Source of the DNA: an uncultured Acidimicrobiales bacterium
GTDB taxonomy: Bacteria > Actinomycetota > Acidimicrobiia > Acidimicrobiales > SZUA-35
Reading direction: 5' to 3'
NCBI GenBank assembly: GCA_937922045.1
Contig: CAKZXA010000062.1
Span: 1 to 58,691, forward strand
Length of the DNA stretch: 58,691 nt
The notes under the pieces were generated by a model. That model made no database searches, had not been told where the DNA came from, and saw nothing but the letters and a program-made list of their open reading frames with translations. Each line of letters begins with the position of its first letter. Position 1 is the first letter of the stretch. Shown here one piece after another: positions 27,023 to 35,730 of the stretch. A program made the position numbers and the translations under genes.

Positions 27023-27991
27023 ATGGCTGATACCTGCGAAATCACCGACCCCTATGACGCTGGCGACTTACCGGTCGGCGACGGACACACCCTCCACTGG
27101 ACCGTGTCGGGCAACCCAAACGGCAAGCCTGCGGTCCTGTTGCACGGAGGGCCAGGCACCGGGTCGTCTCCACGCCATCGAGGCTTGTTCAATCCGTCGC
27201 ACTACCAGATCGTGCAGTTCGACCAGCGCAACTGCGGACAAAGCTCACCGTACGCTGGCAATCCCTCGGTCGATCTCTCGTCCAACACCACCGCTCACCT
27301 GATCGCCGACATCGAAACGCTCCGCCTGGATCTCGGCATCGAACAATGGCTCGTCTGGGGTGGGTCGTGGGGCACCACGCTCGGCCTCGCCTACGCCCAA
27401 GCCCACCCAACGTCGGTGAGCGAACTCGTGCTTTCCAGCGTGGTCACCACCAGTACGGCCGACGTTGCCTGGATCACGCGCTCGATGGGGCGGTTGTTCC
27501 CGGAACGGTGGCAGGCGTTCCAAGAACACCTCCCAAGGAACCGGCGAGACGGAAACCTCGCTCGGGCCTACAACGAGTTACTCATGAACCCCGATCCCAC
27601 GATTCACAACCCCGCCGCGCTGGCCTGGTGCGATTGGGAAGACGCCCACGTGTCGTTGGTCAATGGCTACCAGCCTTACCTGAGGGATCAGGAACCCGCC
27701 TTCAGGCTGTGCTTTGCACGGCTCGTCACCCACTACTGGGCCAACGCAGCCTTCCTCGATGACGGTCAACTCCTCGCCAACGCCACCACGCTGGCAGCCA
27801 TCCCAACGTTTCTTTGCCACGGCCGACAAGACGTAAGCGCACCCTCAGATGTGCCGGTAGCACTCGCAGCCGCGATTCCTGGCGCCGAACTATTCATCGC
27901 TGAGCACAACGGCCACGGCGGACCGGCGATGAGCGGTTGGACCCGCTCCATCACCGACCGCCTCGTGGCCGATCGAACCTCGTTGGACTAG
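27023..27991 (+). CDS. pip: Prolyl aminopeptidase (proline iminopeptidase)
   Basis: 322 residues from ATG 27023, the usual size (a longer frame begins at 26933). An alpha/beta hydrolase with HGGPGTGSS as oxyanion loop, FDQRNCGQS, nucleophile elbow GGSWGTTL, an acid in HGRQDVSAP and a final His in EHNGHG. It releases N-terminal proline from peptides in the cytoplasm. It sits between the LivJ and LivHMG genes on the opposite strand. Its stop codon is 4 bp from that of the lipoprotein gene in a CTAGCTAGCTAG palindrome. Confidence 0.9.
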   Translation: MADTCEITDPYDAGDLPVGDGHTLHWTVSGNPNGKPAVLLHGGPGTGSSPRHRGLFNPSHYQIVQFDQRNCGQSSPYAGNPSVDLSSNTTAHLIADIETLRLDLGIEQWLVWGGSWGTTLGLAYAQAHPTSVSELVLSSVVTTSTADVAWITRSMGRLFPERWQAFQEHLPRNRRDGNLARAYNELLMNPDPTIHNPAALAWCDWEDAHVSLVNGYQPYLRDQEPAFRLCFARLVTHYWANAAFLDDGQLLANATTLAAIPTFLCHGRQDVSAPSDVPVALAAAIPGAELFIAEHNGHGGPAMSGWTRSITDRLVADRTSLD

Positions 27992-27995
27992 CTAG

Positions 27996-29282
27996 CTAGC
28001 CAGCCTTGCCGGTAGCCAGATCGCCGACGTCTTCGAACTCGGTGGTTAGCGGAACCACTTCGCCGTTCTCCAAGGTGCTGAATACAACGCTGCGGTTGAA
28101 GAGCCGCTCGTAGCCCTCAAGGCCATCGGTCCACTCCTGCGTGAAGTCGAGCACCGGCACCATGCCGCCGAGATCCAGACTCGACGTGTTCGACGCGGCC
28201 TCGAAGAACGAGGCTGCGGTGATCTCGCCGTCGATCGTCTCGGCGATCTGGGCGAACCCCACAAACGCCGCCCACGTGCCGAGGCCACCCAAGCTGTTGT
28301 AGTCGAGTTCGGTGGTGTCGAGCCCGGCCTCGTCGAGTGCAACCCGGTACTCGCTGAACGCGTCGGTGGAGATGTCCGGATACATGCCGCCGATGACGTC
28401 GCCATCGGTGGCTTCTTCGTTGCCAGCGGCTGAAACGCTGTTCAAGTTACCCTGCGGGCCGTACTGGCGAGCCTCGGTGCCCGACTGGGTCCACGCTGTG
28501 TTCCACGTTATATAAGGTGTCTCGGAGACGACGGTTACGACGCAGTCAGCATCGTTGCTGGTGGCTCGGGCCACCTCCGCCGAATAGTCCTGGGCCGTGG
28601 CCGGAAGACTGATCACTTCGCCGAACTCCATGCCGAGCGCCCTTATGGCGTTCTCCATGGGCGGAATGAAGATCTCGGCACCCTCGATGATGACCGCATT
28701 GATGGATTCACAACCGTCGTCGATCGCACGCTTCACACTGCCAACCGCGTACATCGGCTGGTTGCCGATCGGGAAGGAGTGAGGGTTCGTGAGTTCCGAT
28801 GGGGTGATCGGACAACACGGTCCGAACCAGGTGATGTCGGACTCGGCGATAACGGGCACGATGCTTTCAGCGAAGAAGGTAAACGAGCCGACGATTGAAA
28901 CCATGTCGCCTTCGACCGCGTCACGGGCGCATGTCGTGGCCACCGCCGGGTCGAACTGTTCGTCACACACCGTCACTTCGAGCGGTCGGCCGGCGATCCC
29001 GCCCCGAGAGTTGATGTAGCTCTCGTAAGCGTTCGCTGTGTTTGCGATGTTCTGATAGGTCGGGCCTGCCGCATTGAGCGTGGTAACCGTCATTACCTTT
29101 ATCGGGTCGCCGGTTGGCGCTTCAGCTGTTTCGGTTGGGCTCGCCGGGTCACTATCGTCGGCAGCGTCGTCGTTGCTACCGCAGGCCGAAGCGAGCAGGG
29201 CAAAGGTGGCCAAGACAGCCAACGTCAACCGCATCATCCGCCAGCTCGAAAGCCGAGCGTTTCCGTCGTCTCTTCTATACAT
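27996..29282 (-). CDS. Branched-chain-type ABC substrate-binding lipoprotein (LivJ-like)
   Basis: 428 residues from ATG 29282, with AGGGGG 6 nt upstream. A lipoprotein signal peptide ends in the lipobox LASAC. A type I periplasmic-binding fold follows (about 60-410), with VTVCDEQFDPAVATTCARDAV, a SITFFAES-like section and a hinge region, as in LivJ/amide-binding receptors. It delivers substrate to the fused LivHMG/LivF transporter encoded 1.1 kb further on, beyond the oppositely oriented pip gene. Cysteine pairs (CCPITPS and others) suggest disulfides in the outer domain. Confidence 0.9.
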   Translation of the reverse strand: MYRRDDGNARLSSWRMMRLTLAVLATFALLASACGSNDDAADDSDPASPTETAEAPTGDPIKVMTVTTLNAAGPTYQNIANTANAYESYINSRGGIAGRPLEVTVCDEQFDPAVATTCARDAVEGDMVSIVGSFTFFAESIVPVIAESDITWFGPCCPITPSELTNPHSFPIGNQPMYAVGSVKRAIDDGCESINAVIIEGAEIFIPPMENAIRALGMEFGEVISLPATAQDYSAEVARATSNDADCVVTVVSETPYITWNTAWTQSGTEARQYGPQGNLNSVSAAGNEEATDGDVIGGMYPDISTDAFSEYRVALDEAGLDTTELDYNSLGGLGTWAAFVGFAQIAETIDGEITAASFFEAASNTSSLDLGGMVPVLDFTQEWTDGLEGYERLFNRSVVFSTLENGEVVPLTTEFEDVGDLATGKAG

Positions 29283-29492
29283 AGGTTTCCCCCTGGGAAG
29301 AAGCAGCCGGCAACTCACCGGTCCGCCGTTCAGACAGACCACCCCCGGCAGCCTGTCGACTATCGGTCATCACAGCACATCGACCAGTCACCTGCCAGTT
29401 GATCAAGCCTTGCCGCTCTTGCCCCGTGAGCCCCGACTCATCACAACCTGCCGTAGGGTGGGACCTAGACCACCAGTCAAAGGATGTCCTCG

Positions 29493-29862
29493 GTGCGCAA
29501 ATTCTGGCTCATGAATCAACACGGTGCTGATGGCCCAACCGCTCTCGTCGAAACCGATGGACGCCTACAGGTGGTGAACATTGTGCAGTTCGGCGCGTCG
29601 ATAACCGAGCTCGATGATCAGCAGAAAATCTGGAACGACGTGATCGGTAAGATCGCCCCCACGTTGAAGCCCTTTGTCGACGCATCGACGGTCGACGAGA
29701 CCGGCATTGAACCCCACGCCGATCTGCGCCGCACCGGTCCCGGAGGCTCGGGCGCCACAAATCGTGCGTCTCGGCGTGACGGTGGACAACAAGGCGGTGG
29801 GGCTGGCCGTGCAAGCAGTGGGCCAACACGAACCGGCAGCCGCGGCGAGCGGTAACCCTTAG
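29493..29862 (+). pseudogene. Hypothetical gene interrupted by a frameshift
   Basis: Starting with GTG 29493 (AAGGA 8 nt upstream), the frame encodes RKFWLMNQHGADGPTALVE and about 60 more residues with normal GC-rich third positions. From about 29700 the third-position pattern moves to the +1 frame, which reads APQIVRLGVTVDNKAVGLAV and stops at 29862. The first frame becomes Gly/Arg-rich nonsense and stops at 29855. I infer one indel between about 29674 and 29735. The combined product would be ~122 residues and matches no family I know. It could be a pseudogene or an assembly error. Its end overlaps that of the dppF-like gene by 4 bp. Confidence 0.45.
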
Positions 29863-30632
29863 CGACGAGAAGCGGCTAAAAGCGCCTGGGTGTAGGGGTG
29901 CTCCGGGTTCACAAACAGATCGTTGGTAGCCCTAATCTCCACGATCTCGCCCGAGCGCATTACCGCTATGCGATCAGCGAGATGCTGGGCGACGCCCAAG
30001 TCATGGGTGATGAAGACATAGGTCAGCGCCTGATCGGTTCTGATCTGTTGCAGCAGGTTGAGCACGCCGGCTTGCACCGAAACATCGAGCGCTGAGGTCG
30101 GCTCGTCGAACACGATCAGCGAAGGTTCGAGGCTCAACGCTCGAGCGAGAACCACCCGTTGGGCCTGACCGCCGCTCAACTCATGAGGAAACCGCTCCCT
30201 CACCGCGGCACTGAGCTCCAACGATGCCAGCAGTTCATCAACGCGGGCCCGCCGGGCCGTGGCGTCGAGATCGGTGTGAACTCGCAGCGGTTCCTCGATC
30301 TGCCATCCGACCTGCCGCCTCGGGCTGAGCGACAGCAAGGGGTTTTGGAACACGAGTTGCATTTGGCGCTGAATCGGCTTTCGGGCCTTCCCTCGGAGAC
30401 CTATCACTTCCGTTCCGTCGAACCGGATCGAGCCGCCAACTCGCTCGACCAGGCCAAGGATCGCTCCGGCCAGGGTTGACTTTCCGCTTCCCGACTCGCC
30501 GACCACGCCAAGCACCTCGCCAGGAAATACCTCCAGATCAAGACCATCGATCACTCGGACGAGCTTCCGTCGACCCGCCTCGCGGACGCGGTAGTCAACC
30601 GTCAGATCTCTCACGTCAAGGAGAGGGTTCAC
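29859..30632 (-). CDS. Oligopeptide/dipeptide ABC transporter ATPase (DppF/OppF type)
   Basis: 257 residues. GTG 30632 has GGAGGT 5 nt upstream and overlaps the previous stop (GTGA). A longer frame from 30728 would lie inside the previous gene. Walker A GESGSGKST, signature LSGGQAQRVVLARAL and Walker B LIVFDEPTSALD are intact. The short C-terminal NPEHPYTQALLAASRR is the start of the oligopeptide C-terminal motif, without the Fe-S cysteines of some DppF proteins. Last gene of the dppABCDF-like operon. Confidence 0.9.
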   Translation of the reverse strand: MNPLLDVRDLTVDYRVREAGRRKLVRVIDGLDLEVFPGEVLGVVGESGSGKSTLAGAILGLVERVGGSIRFDGTEVIGLRGKARKPIQRQMQLVFQNPLLSLSPRRQVGWQIEEPLRVHTDLDATARRARVDELLASLELSAAVRERFPHELSGGQAQRVVLARALSLEPSLIVFDEPTSALDVSVQAGVLNLLQQIRTDQALTYVFITHDLGVAQHLADRIAVMRSGEIVEIRATNDLFVNPEHPYTQALLAASRR

Positions 30633-31579
30633 GGCGAACCTCCCACGAGAACACAGGCCGCTGTATGACTCACGCCGGGAGTAATGCTGGATTCGACCGA
30701 TCGATGTTCTGGCCCCTCGACCCTGCATTCATCGACCGCCTGGGGGCAACGTGGGGCAAAGGAACAGCCGACGATGGGTTCTCGACCATCGGGGACCATG
30801 CCCGGAATCGACGCTAGCTTTCGGCCCAGGTTCTCCGGTCGCGGTGTGGAGGCCAACAGAGCCCGGGTATAGGGGTGTTGTGGCTCCTGAAGAATCGCAG
30901 AGGCCGCTCCCACCTCCACAACGTTGCCTGCGTAGAGAACGGCAATCCGATCGCAGACTCGCCGGATTACTTCCAGATCATGACTCACCAATACCACCGT
31001 CAAAGCGGTTCGATCCCTGATCTCTAACAACAGGTCGAGGATCTGAGCTTGCGTCGTCACATCCAATGCGGTGGTCGGCTCGTCAGCAATCAAGAGCTTC
31101 GGAGATTGGGCGAGAGCGAAAGCGATCACGGCGCGCTGTCGCATACCGCCAGAGAATTCGTGAGGGTAGGCGTCGAGCGATCGGTCAGGTTCAGGGAGAC
31201 CGACCTGATCGAGGAGCTCGGCCAGCTCGGCCCGGTCGTTGGTGCCTGCAACCAGTTCAAGTTGTTGACCGATGGTGAATACCGGGTTCAACGCAGCGCC
31301 TGGGTTCTGATAGATCATCGACGCTTCGGCCCGTAGCTCCCCGTCGAACCTCATCGTCTTGCCCTCGAAGAACAAGGAGCCTTCGACGAGAGCCGACGGT
31401 GGCGTCAAACCGACCAGAGATCGAAAGGCCACCGATTTCCCGCACCCCGATTCGCCGACGACCCCGAGGATCTCGCCCTCAGCAATGTCTAGCGAGATTC
31501 CACGAACAGCTCGGACCACGCCGAGTGGCGTTTGGAAGGTGACGTGCAGATCTTCGACCTTGACCAGTGGAGGGGTCAT
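30629..31579 (-). CDS. Oligopeptide/dipeptide ABC transporter ATPase (DppD/OppD type)
   Basis: 316 residues from ATG 31579 (GGAG 5 nt upstream). An ATG at 31594, overlapping the permease stop, is the alternative. Walker A GESGCGKSV, signature FSGGMRQRAVIAFAL and Walker B LLIADEPTTALD are complete. The C-terminus carries the typical peptide-transporter tail with GCSFAPRCPQAVDEC, whose cysteines form the usual cluster-like motif of DppD/OppD. Works as a heterodimer with the DppF-type ATPase. Confidence 0.92.
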   Translation of the reverse strand: MTPPLVKVEDLHVTFQTPLGVVRAVRGISLDIAEGEILGVVGESGCGKSVAFRSLVGLTPPSALVEGSLFFEGKTMRFDGELRAEASMIYQNPGAALNPVFTIGQQLELVAGTNDRAELAELLDQVGLPEPDRSLDAYPHEFSGGMRQRAVIAFALAQSPKLLIADEPTTALDVTTQAQILDLLLEIRDRTALTVVLVSHDLEVIRRVCDRIAVLYAGNVVEVGAASAILQEPQHPYTRALLASTPRPENLGRKLASIPGMVPDGREPIVGCSFAPRCPQAVDECRVEGPEHRSVESSITPGVSHTAACVLVGGSP

Positions 31580-31593
31580 CCCGGCTCCACCCA

Positions 31594-32511
31594 TCACTGA
31601 TCTCCTCGGGTCTTCGGGTCGGCCACGTCGCGAATGACGTCGCCGCAAAGGTTGAAGGCCAACGCCAGAATCGTGATGGCAGCACCAGCAAACACGGCGA
31701 TCCACCACTGCCCGGAGAGCACGAACTGGCGGCCGTCGGCGATCATCACACCCCAGTCTGGTGTTGGCGGCCTCGGCCCGAGGCCAACGAAACTAAGACC
31801 GGCAGCGGTCAAGATCGATGCGCCGAGGTCGGCCGTTGCCTGCACCCACACCGGCGCCATCGCGTTTGGGATGATGTGTTGGCGAATGATCTTGTGGCTT
31901 GGCACCCCGATGGCCTGCACTGCCTTGACATAGCTGCGCTCGCGCAGGCTCAACACCTGGGCCCGGATCTGACGGGCATACCACGGCCACCACGAAACGG
32001 CGATGGCAACGATCGTGTTCTGCAGGCTCGCCCCAAGGGCAGCGGCGACGATCACCGCCAACAGCAAGGGAGGGAAGGCAAGAAAGGTATCGGTGATTCG
32101 CATCAGGATCTCGTCGACCCAGCCGCCGAAGTAGCCAGCGATCGCACCAACGAGCACACCGACGACCACGGCCAGCACGACAACGCCGATCGCAACCAGC
32201 AGGGCGGTGCGGGCCCCAAACAGAACCCGGGCAAGCACATCGCGACCGAGTTCGTCGGTGCCCATCCAATGCGACCCGTTCGGACCCTTCAAACGTTGGG
32301 GAAGGTCGGGAACACCGCGGCCTTGCTCGGCGTAGGGGGTCAGCCATGGAGCGAAGATCGCGGCGATGACGAAGGCTCCTACGATGCAAGCCGCCACCAT
32401 CCCAAGCCAATTCCGGCGGTAGTACCAGACCGCGCTTCCGGGTGTCACCGGCCCGAGGCCAAGCAACCGCCGCGCCGGGCTCGTTGGGGGCGTTGGCGTG
32501 GGGGCAGCCAT
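31594..32511 (-). CDS. Peptide ABC transporter permease (DppC type)
   Basis: 305 residues. Six membrane helices, an N-terminal tail rich in Pro/Thr, and the DppC signature HWMGTDELGRDVLARVLFGAR-like region before the second helix. The EAA loop is SYVKAVQAIGVPSHKIIRQH. It overlaps the preceding permease stop by one base, so translation is coupled. It forms the transport channel with the DppB-type protein. Confidence 0.93.
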   Translation of the reverse strand: MAAPTPTPPTSPARRLLGLGPVTPGSAVWYYRRNWLGMVAACIVGAFVIAAIFAPWLTPYAEQGRGVPDLPQRLKGPNGSHWMGTDELGRDVLARVLFGARTALLVAIGVVVLAVVVGVLVGAIAGYFGGWVDEILMRITDTFLAFPPLLLAVIVAAALGASLQNTIVAIAVSWWPWYARQIRAQVLSLRERSYVKAVQAIGVPSHKIIRQHIIPNAMAPVWVQATADLGASILTAAGLSFVGLGPRPPTPDWGVMIADGRQFVLSGQWWIAVFAGAAITILALAFNLCGDVIRDVADPKTRGDQ

Positions 32512-33512
32512 CAGCTGAGCTCCACCCGCGGGTCGATCTTGGCGTGCACCAGATCGAGCGCCAGGTTGACCACAACATAGATCACGGTGATCACCAACGT
32601 GGCAGCCGTGATGACGGGGAAGTCAACCCGAACGATTGCGTCGGTGAGGTATTTGCCGAGGCCTGGCCAGTTGAAGACGGCCTCAACAAGAAAGGCGCTG
32701 GAGACCGAGTACGCAAACGTCAAACCAAGAATGGTGAGCGCTGGTGCCAGCGCATTCTTCAGCGCCAGCTGGTAGAGAATGGTGCGCTCCGGAATCTGGC
32801 CGACTCGGGCCGCTTCGATGTAGGGCTCGCCGAGCACCTCCAGCATCGAACCCCGTATCAAACGCACGGTAAGACCGGTTGGGTAGGCGGCCATCACCGT
32901 CACCGGTAGCGCCAGATGTCGAACGACATCCCAAACATTCGATGGGCTACCCGACAAGATCGAGTCGATCACGAAAAACCCGGTCGGTTCACCAAACTCG
33001 ACGTTTGATGAAGTGCGACCCGAAAGCGGCAGCCAGCCGAGCTTGCTGGCAAAGAAAAGCTGCAAGATGAGGGCTGACCAGAAAACGGGAACAGAAACGC
33101 TGGTCACGGCGAACAACCGAACGACGCTGTCCTTAGGCTTGCCGCGTCTCGACGACGCCAGCACCCCGAGCGGGATGCCGATAGCCATCGACAGAGCGGT
33201 GGCTAGCAGTGCCAGTTCAAGGGTGGCGGGCAGAAAGGATCGCAGGTCGCCCAGGATTGGGCGACGGGTAGCGAACGATATGCCTAGGTCTCCTCGTGTG
33301 AGATCGCCCAGATACGAAACGTATTGAGTCAGCACCGGGTCGTCGAGTTTGAGGTCCTGGCGAACCTGTTCCACTTGGGCTGGCCGCGCCCTCGGTCCCG
33401 CGTACAGCGAGGCGGGATCCGAAGGCACAACTCTCGACACGACAAACGTGATGGTGACCACGCCCAGGATTACAACAAGGCTGGTCCCGGCACGGCGCAG
33501 CAAATAGCGCAC
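32511..33512 (-). CDS. Peptide ABC transporter permease (DppB type)
   Basis: 333 residues, six membrane helices. The start MRYLLRRAGTSLVVILGVVT is typical of DppB/OppB first helices, and DPVLTQYVSYLGDLTRGDLG precedes helix two. The EAA loop is EPYIEAARVGQIPERTILYQ. Directly followed by the DppC-type gene. The gap to the upstream solute-binding gene is only 19 bp. Confidence 0.93.
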   Translation of the reverse strand: MRYLLRRAGTSLVVILGVVTITFVVSRVVPSDPASLYAGPRARPAQVEQVRQDLKLDDPVLTQYVSYLGDLTRGDLGISFATRRPILGDLRSFLPATLELALLATALSMAIGIPLGVLASSRRGKPKDSVVRLFAVTSVSVPVFWSALILQLFFASKLGWLPLSGRTSSNVEFGEPTGFFVIDSILSGSPSNVWDVVRHLALPVTVMAAYPTGLTVRLIRGSMLEVLGEPYIEAARVGQIPERTILYQLALKNALAPALTILGLTFAYSVSSAFLVEAVFNWPGLGKYLTDAIVRVDFPVITAATLVITVIYVVVNLALDLVHAKIDPRVELS

Positions 33513-33531
33513 GTCGGTACGGTACTTCTCG

Positions 33532-35106
33532 CTATTCGTTCCGACTCAACTCGTGGAAGCGAATCACGCCGGCATAGGCCGGGTTCGGGGTGTAGCCCTC
33601 AACGTTGGACTGAACCACGTTCACATTTGGCACGTCGAGCATGAAGACAGCGGAGTTGTCGTCGATCAACGTTTGACCGGCCTGTTGGAAAAGCTCGATC
33701 GCCGCTTCCCGATCGGTGCCGCTGAGTGCGTCAGCCTCGTCGATGAGGTCATCGAATGCAGGGTTGCTGTAGTAGCCGAGGTTGAAGAACGGCGCCTCTT
33801 CGCTACGGAACAAGGAGAACATGAAGTCGTAGGGTGTGACGAAGGTCGGAAACCAGAACAGGGTGAAGATGTCTTGAGCGTTGGCCGGGTCGGCTTGGGC
33901 CAGCTCCCATCGAGCGTCGAACGTCAAAGGCTCGAGGACCAGGTCGATGCCGATGGTGGCCAGGTTCGCCTTCCAAACCTCACCGATCTGCTGCTGCTCA
34001 GTGGTGCCGGCATCAAAGCTGTAGGTGACCGATAGGTCGGTGGTGCCCGCATCGGCCAGGAGCTTGGCCGCAGCGTCGAGGTCGGTCTCGGGAAGATCCA
34101 GGTCGGTGGATGATCCCCAGACAGCCTGCGGAATGATGCCCTGGGCTCGGGTGGCTTCGCCACCGTAGAGGTTCTCGGCCACCTCGTCGTAGGGGAACGA
34201 AAGCACGAGCGCTTCACGAACCTCGGGAGAGAGCCGTTCGTGATTCAGCAGCCCGAAGAGGTTCTGCATCGACTCACCCTTAACAACCGAAAGGCTCTCC
34301 TCTTCGGCGAGGGCAGCGTAGGAATCGAAGGGGAGGTTGTTCGTCGCGTCAGCGTCGCCGGCTCGAATCATCTGCTCGGCCAACACCGGATCTTCTACTA
34401 GCTGAATATCGATCTCGCTGAACTGGCCGTCGGCCCATCCACCCCAGTAGTCATCGTATCGGCTGAGCTTCGTACCCTCGTTGGGGCTGAACGCTGAGAT
34501 CGTGTAGGGACCGGTGCCTGCGTCATTGCCTTCGTTGAACCAGGCTGCGTCTTGGGTGCTGCCGTCGATACTCATGATCGAGGCGCCGTAGTTGGATGAC
34601 ATCACGATGTCGAGCGGTGCTGGATAGCCAAGCGTGAAGGTGATCGTCAGGTCATCGACGACGTCCATCGACTCGATCGGTAGCAAGATGAAGGCTGCGC
34701 CGAGATCGAGGTCGATCGTCCGCTGCAGTGATGCTCGCACCGCTTCAGCATTCAACGGTGTGCCATCGTGGAAGGTGACACCTTCACGAAGGGTGAAGGT
34801 CCATTCGGTTGCGTCATCGTTAGAAGTCCACGACTCGGCCAATGATGGCGAGAGTAGCTCGGCGGATCCAGGCGGGTTGAACGTGGTCAGCGACTCATAG
34901 ACGTTTTGGAGCACGACGTTCTCCGAGGAGAAGGCGCTCGCCGGGTCGAGGTCGGTGATAGCGAAGGGAAAGGCGTAGACGAAACTTCCGTCAGTGGCGG
35001 CCCCGCCGGTTTCTCCCGCGTCTCCATCAGCGGTGTCACTGCTACCACAGGCCGCAGCGGCGAATGTCAGCGCTACTAGCACAGCGATCAAGCGAAATCT
35101 CTTCAT
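33532..35106 (-). CDS. Peptide-type ABC substrate-binding lipoprotein (SBP family 5)
   Basis: 524 residues from ATG 35106, with GGAGAGG 7 nt upstream. Signal peptide with lipobox AAAAC, then a low-complexity Asp/Gly/Thr spacer. The family 5 solute-binding fold follows, with ALVLSFPYDEVAENLYGGEA and the ESLTTFNPPGSAEL-type first strand. Members bind di- and oligopeptides, but also opines, nickel or other small ligands. First gene of the operon and divergent from the Lrp-type regulator, which probably controls it. Confidence 0.93.
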   Translation of the reverse strand: MKRFRLIAVLVALTFAAAACGSSDTADGDAGETGGAATDGSFVYAFPFAITDLDPASAFSSENVVLQNVYESLTTFNPPGSAELLSPSLAESWTSNDDATEWTFTLREGVTFHDGTPLNAEAVRASLQRTIDLDLGAAFILLPIESMDVVDDLTITFTLGYPAPLDIVMSSNYGASIMSIDGSTQDAAWFNEGNDAGTGPYTISAFSPNEGTKLSRYDDYWGGWADGQFSEIDIQLVEDPVLAEQMIRAGDADATNNLPFDSYAALAEEESLSVVKGESMQNLFGLLNHERLSPEVREALVLSFPYDEVAENLYGGEATRAQGIIPQAVWGSSTDLDLPETDLDAAAKLLADAGTTDLSVTYSFDAGTTEQQQIGEVWKANLATIGIDLVLEPLTFDARWELAQADPANAQDIFTLFWFPTFVTPYDFMFSLFRSEEAPFFNLGYYSNPAFDDLIDEADALSGTDREAAIELFQQAGQTLIDDNSAVFMLDVPNVNVVQSNVEGYTPNPAYAGVIRFHELSRNE

Positions 35107-35180
35107 CGAACGACCTCTCCAGGTTCTTGAACAGCCGTACACCGAGCGCGCCAGCCCCAAGTCCAGCCAAGTGTAGTGTA

Positions 35181-35210
35181 TTGAGGATCTTGCAACTCAG
35201 GAAGTAAAAT
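35181..35210 (+). promoter_or_regulatory. Promoter of the Lrp-type gene
   Basis: TTGAGG (35181-35186) and TAAAAT (35205-35210) with an 18-bp spacer, about 40 bp ahead of the TTG start at 35251. The first TGCAACTC repeat lies inside the spacer. For the divergent peptide-transporter operon the best -10 on the minus strand is TACACT (35180-35175), with no clear -35. Confidence 0.45.
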
Positions 35211-35258
35211 AGTGACGGTTCTGCAACTCAAATGACCGGAGATCACCGTCTTGCAACT
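35190..35258. promoter_or_regulatory. Three phased TGCAACT repeats, probable Lrp operator
   Basis: TTGCAACTC at 35190-35198, CTGCAACTC at 35221-35229 and TTGCAACTG at 35251-35259 lie 31 and 30 bp apart, about three helical turns. They occupy the promoter spacer, the start region of the transcript and the start codon of the Lrp gene. Lrp/AsnC octamers bind several sites on one face of DNA, so autoregulation and control of the divergent transporter are likely. Confidence 0.5.
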
Positions 35259-35721
35259 GGATGCCACAGATCAGGCCATTCTTCGATTCCTGACCACTGA
35301 CGGCCGAGCGAGCTACAGCGAGATCTCCAAATCGGTCGGTGTGTCGGTCGGAACCGTCCGCAACCGCATAACCCACATGCGCGAAAGCGGTGCTCTCCAT
35401 CTCAACGTGTGGATCGACCCCTACGTCGTCGGGCTTGGTATCGCCGCCACCTTCCTGGTCCGAGTTCAAGCAGGTCAGATCGAAGCTGTCATGGATGCTC
35501 TCGTGCCGCTCGACTCGGTCGGCTACATCGCCTCGGTTGCCGGGGATCACGACCTCGTGGTCGACGCGTTCTGTCGAGATGTACCTCACATGAACGATGT
35601 TCTCCGAAACGAGATCGAACCCATCGATGGCGTTCTCTCGGTGAACTCTTACCTCATCACCAAGATCAAGTACGACTCGACGGTCAACGTCGCCGCCCTC
35701 CTCGATGAGGACCCCTCGTAA
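35251..35721 (+). CDS. Lrp/AsnC family transcription regulator
   Basis: 156 residues. TTG start with GGAG 9 nt upstream. No in-frame ATG lies nearby, and the helix LDATDQAILRFLTTDGRASY needs this start. N-terminal winged HTH (about 2-55: YSEISKSVGVSVGTVRNRIT) and C-terminal RAM ligand-binding domain (about 68-145: VIAATFLVRV-like strand, GDHDLVVDAFCRD). It is divergent from the peptide-type ABC operon and convergent with the DUF917/hydantoinase genes, and probably senses an amino acid-like ligand for one or both. Confidence 0.88.
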   Translation: MQLDATDQAILRFLTTDGRASYSEISKSVGVSVGTVRNRITHMRESGALHLNVWIDPYVVGLGIAATFLVRVQAGQIEAVMDALVPLDSVGYIASVAGDHDLVVDAFCRDVPHMNDVLRNEIEPIDGVLSVNSYLITKIKYDSTVNVAALLDEDPS

Positions 35722-35730
35722 AGCTGAAAA

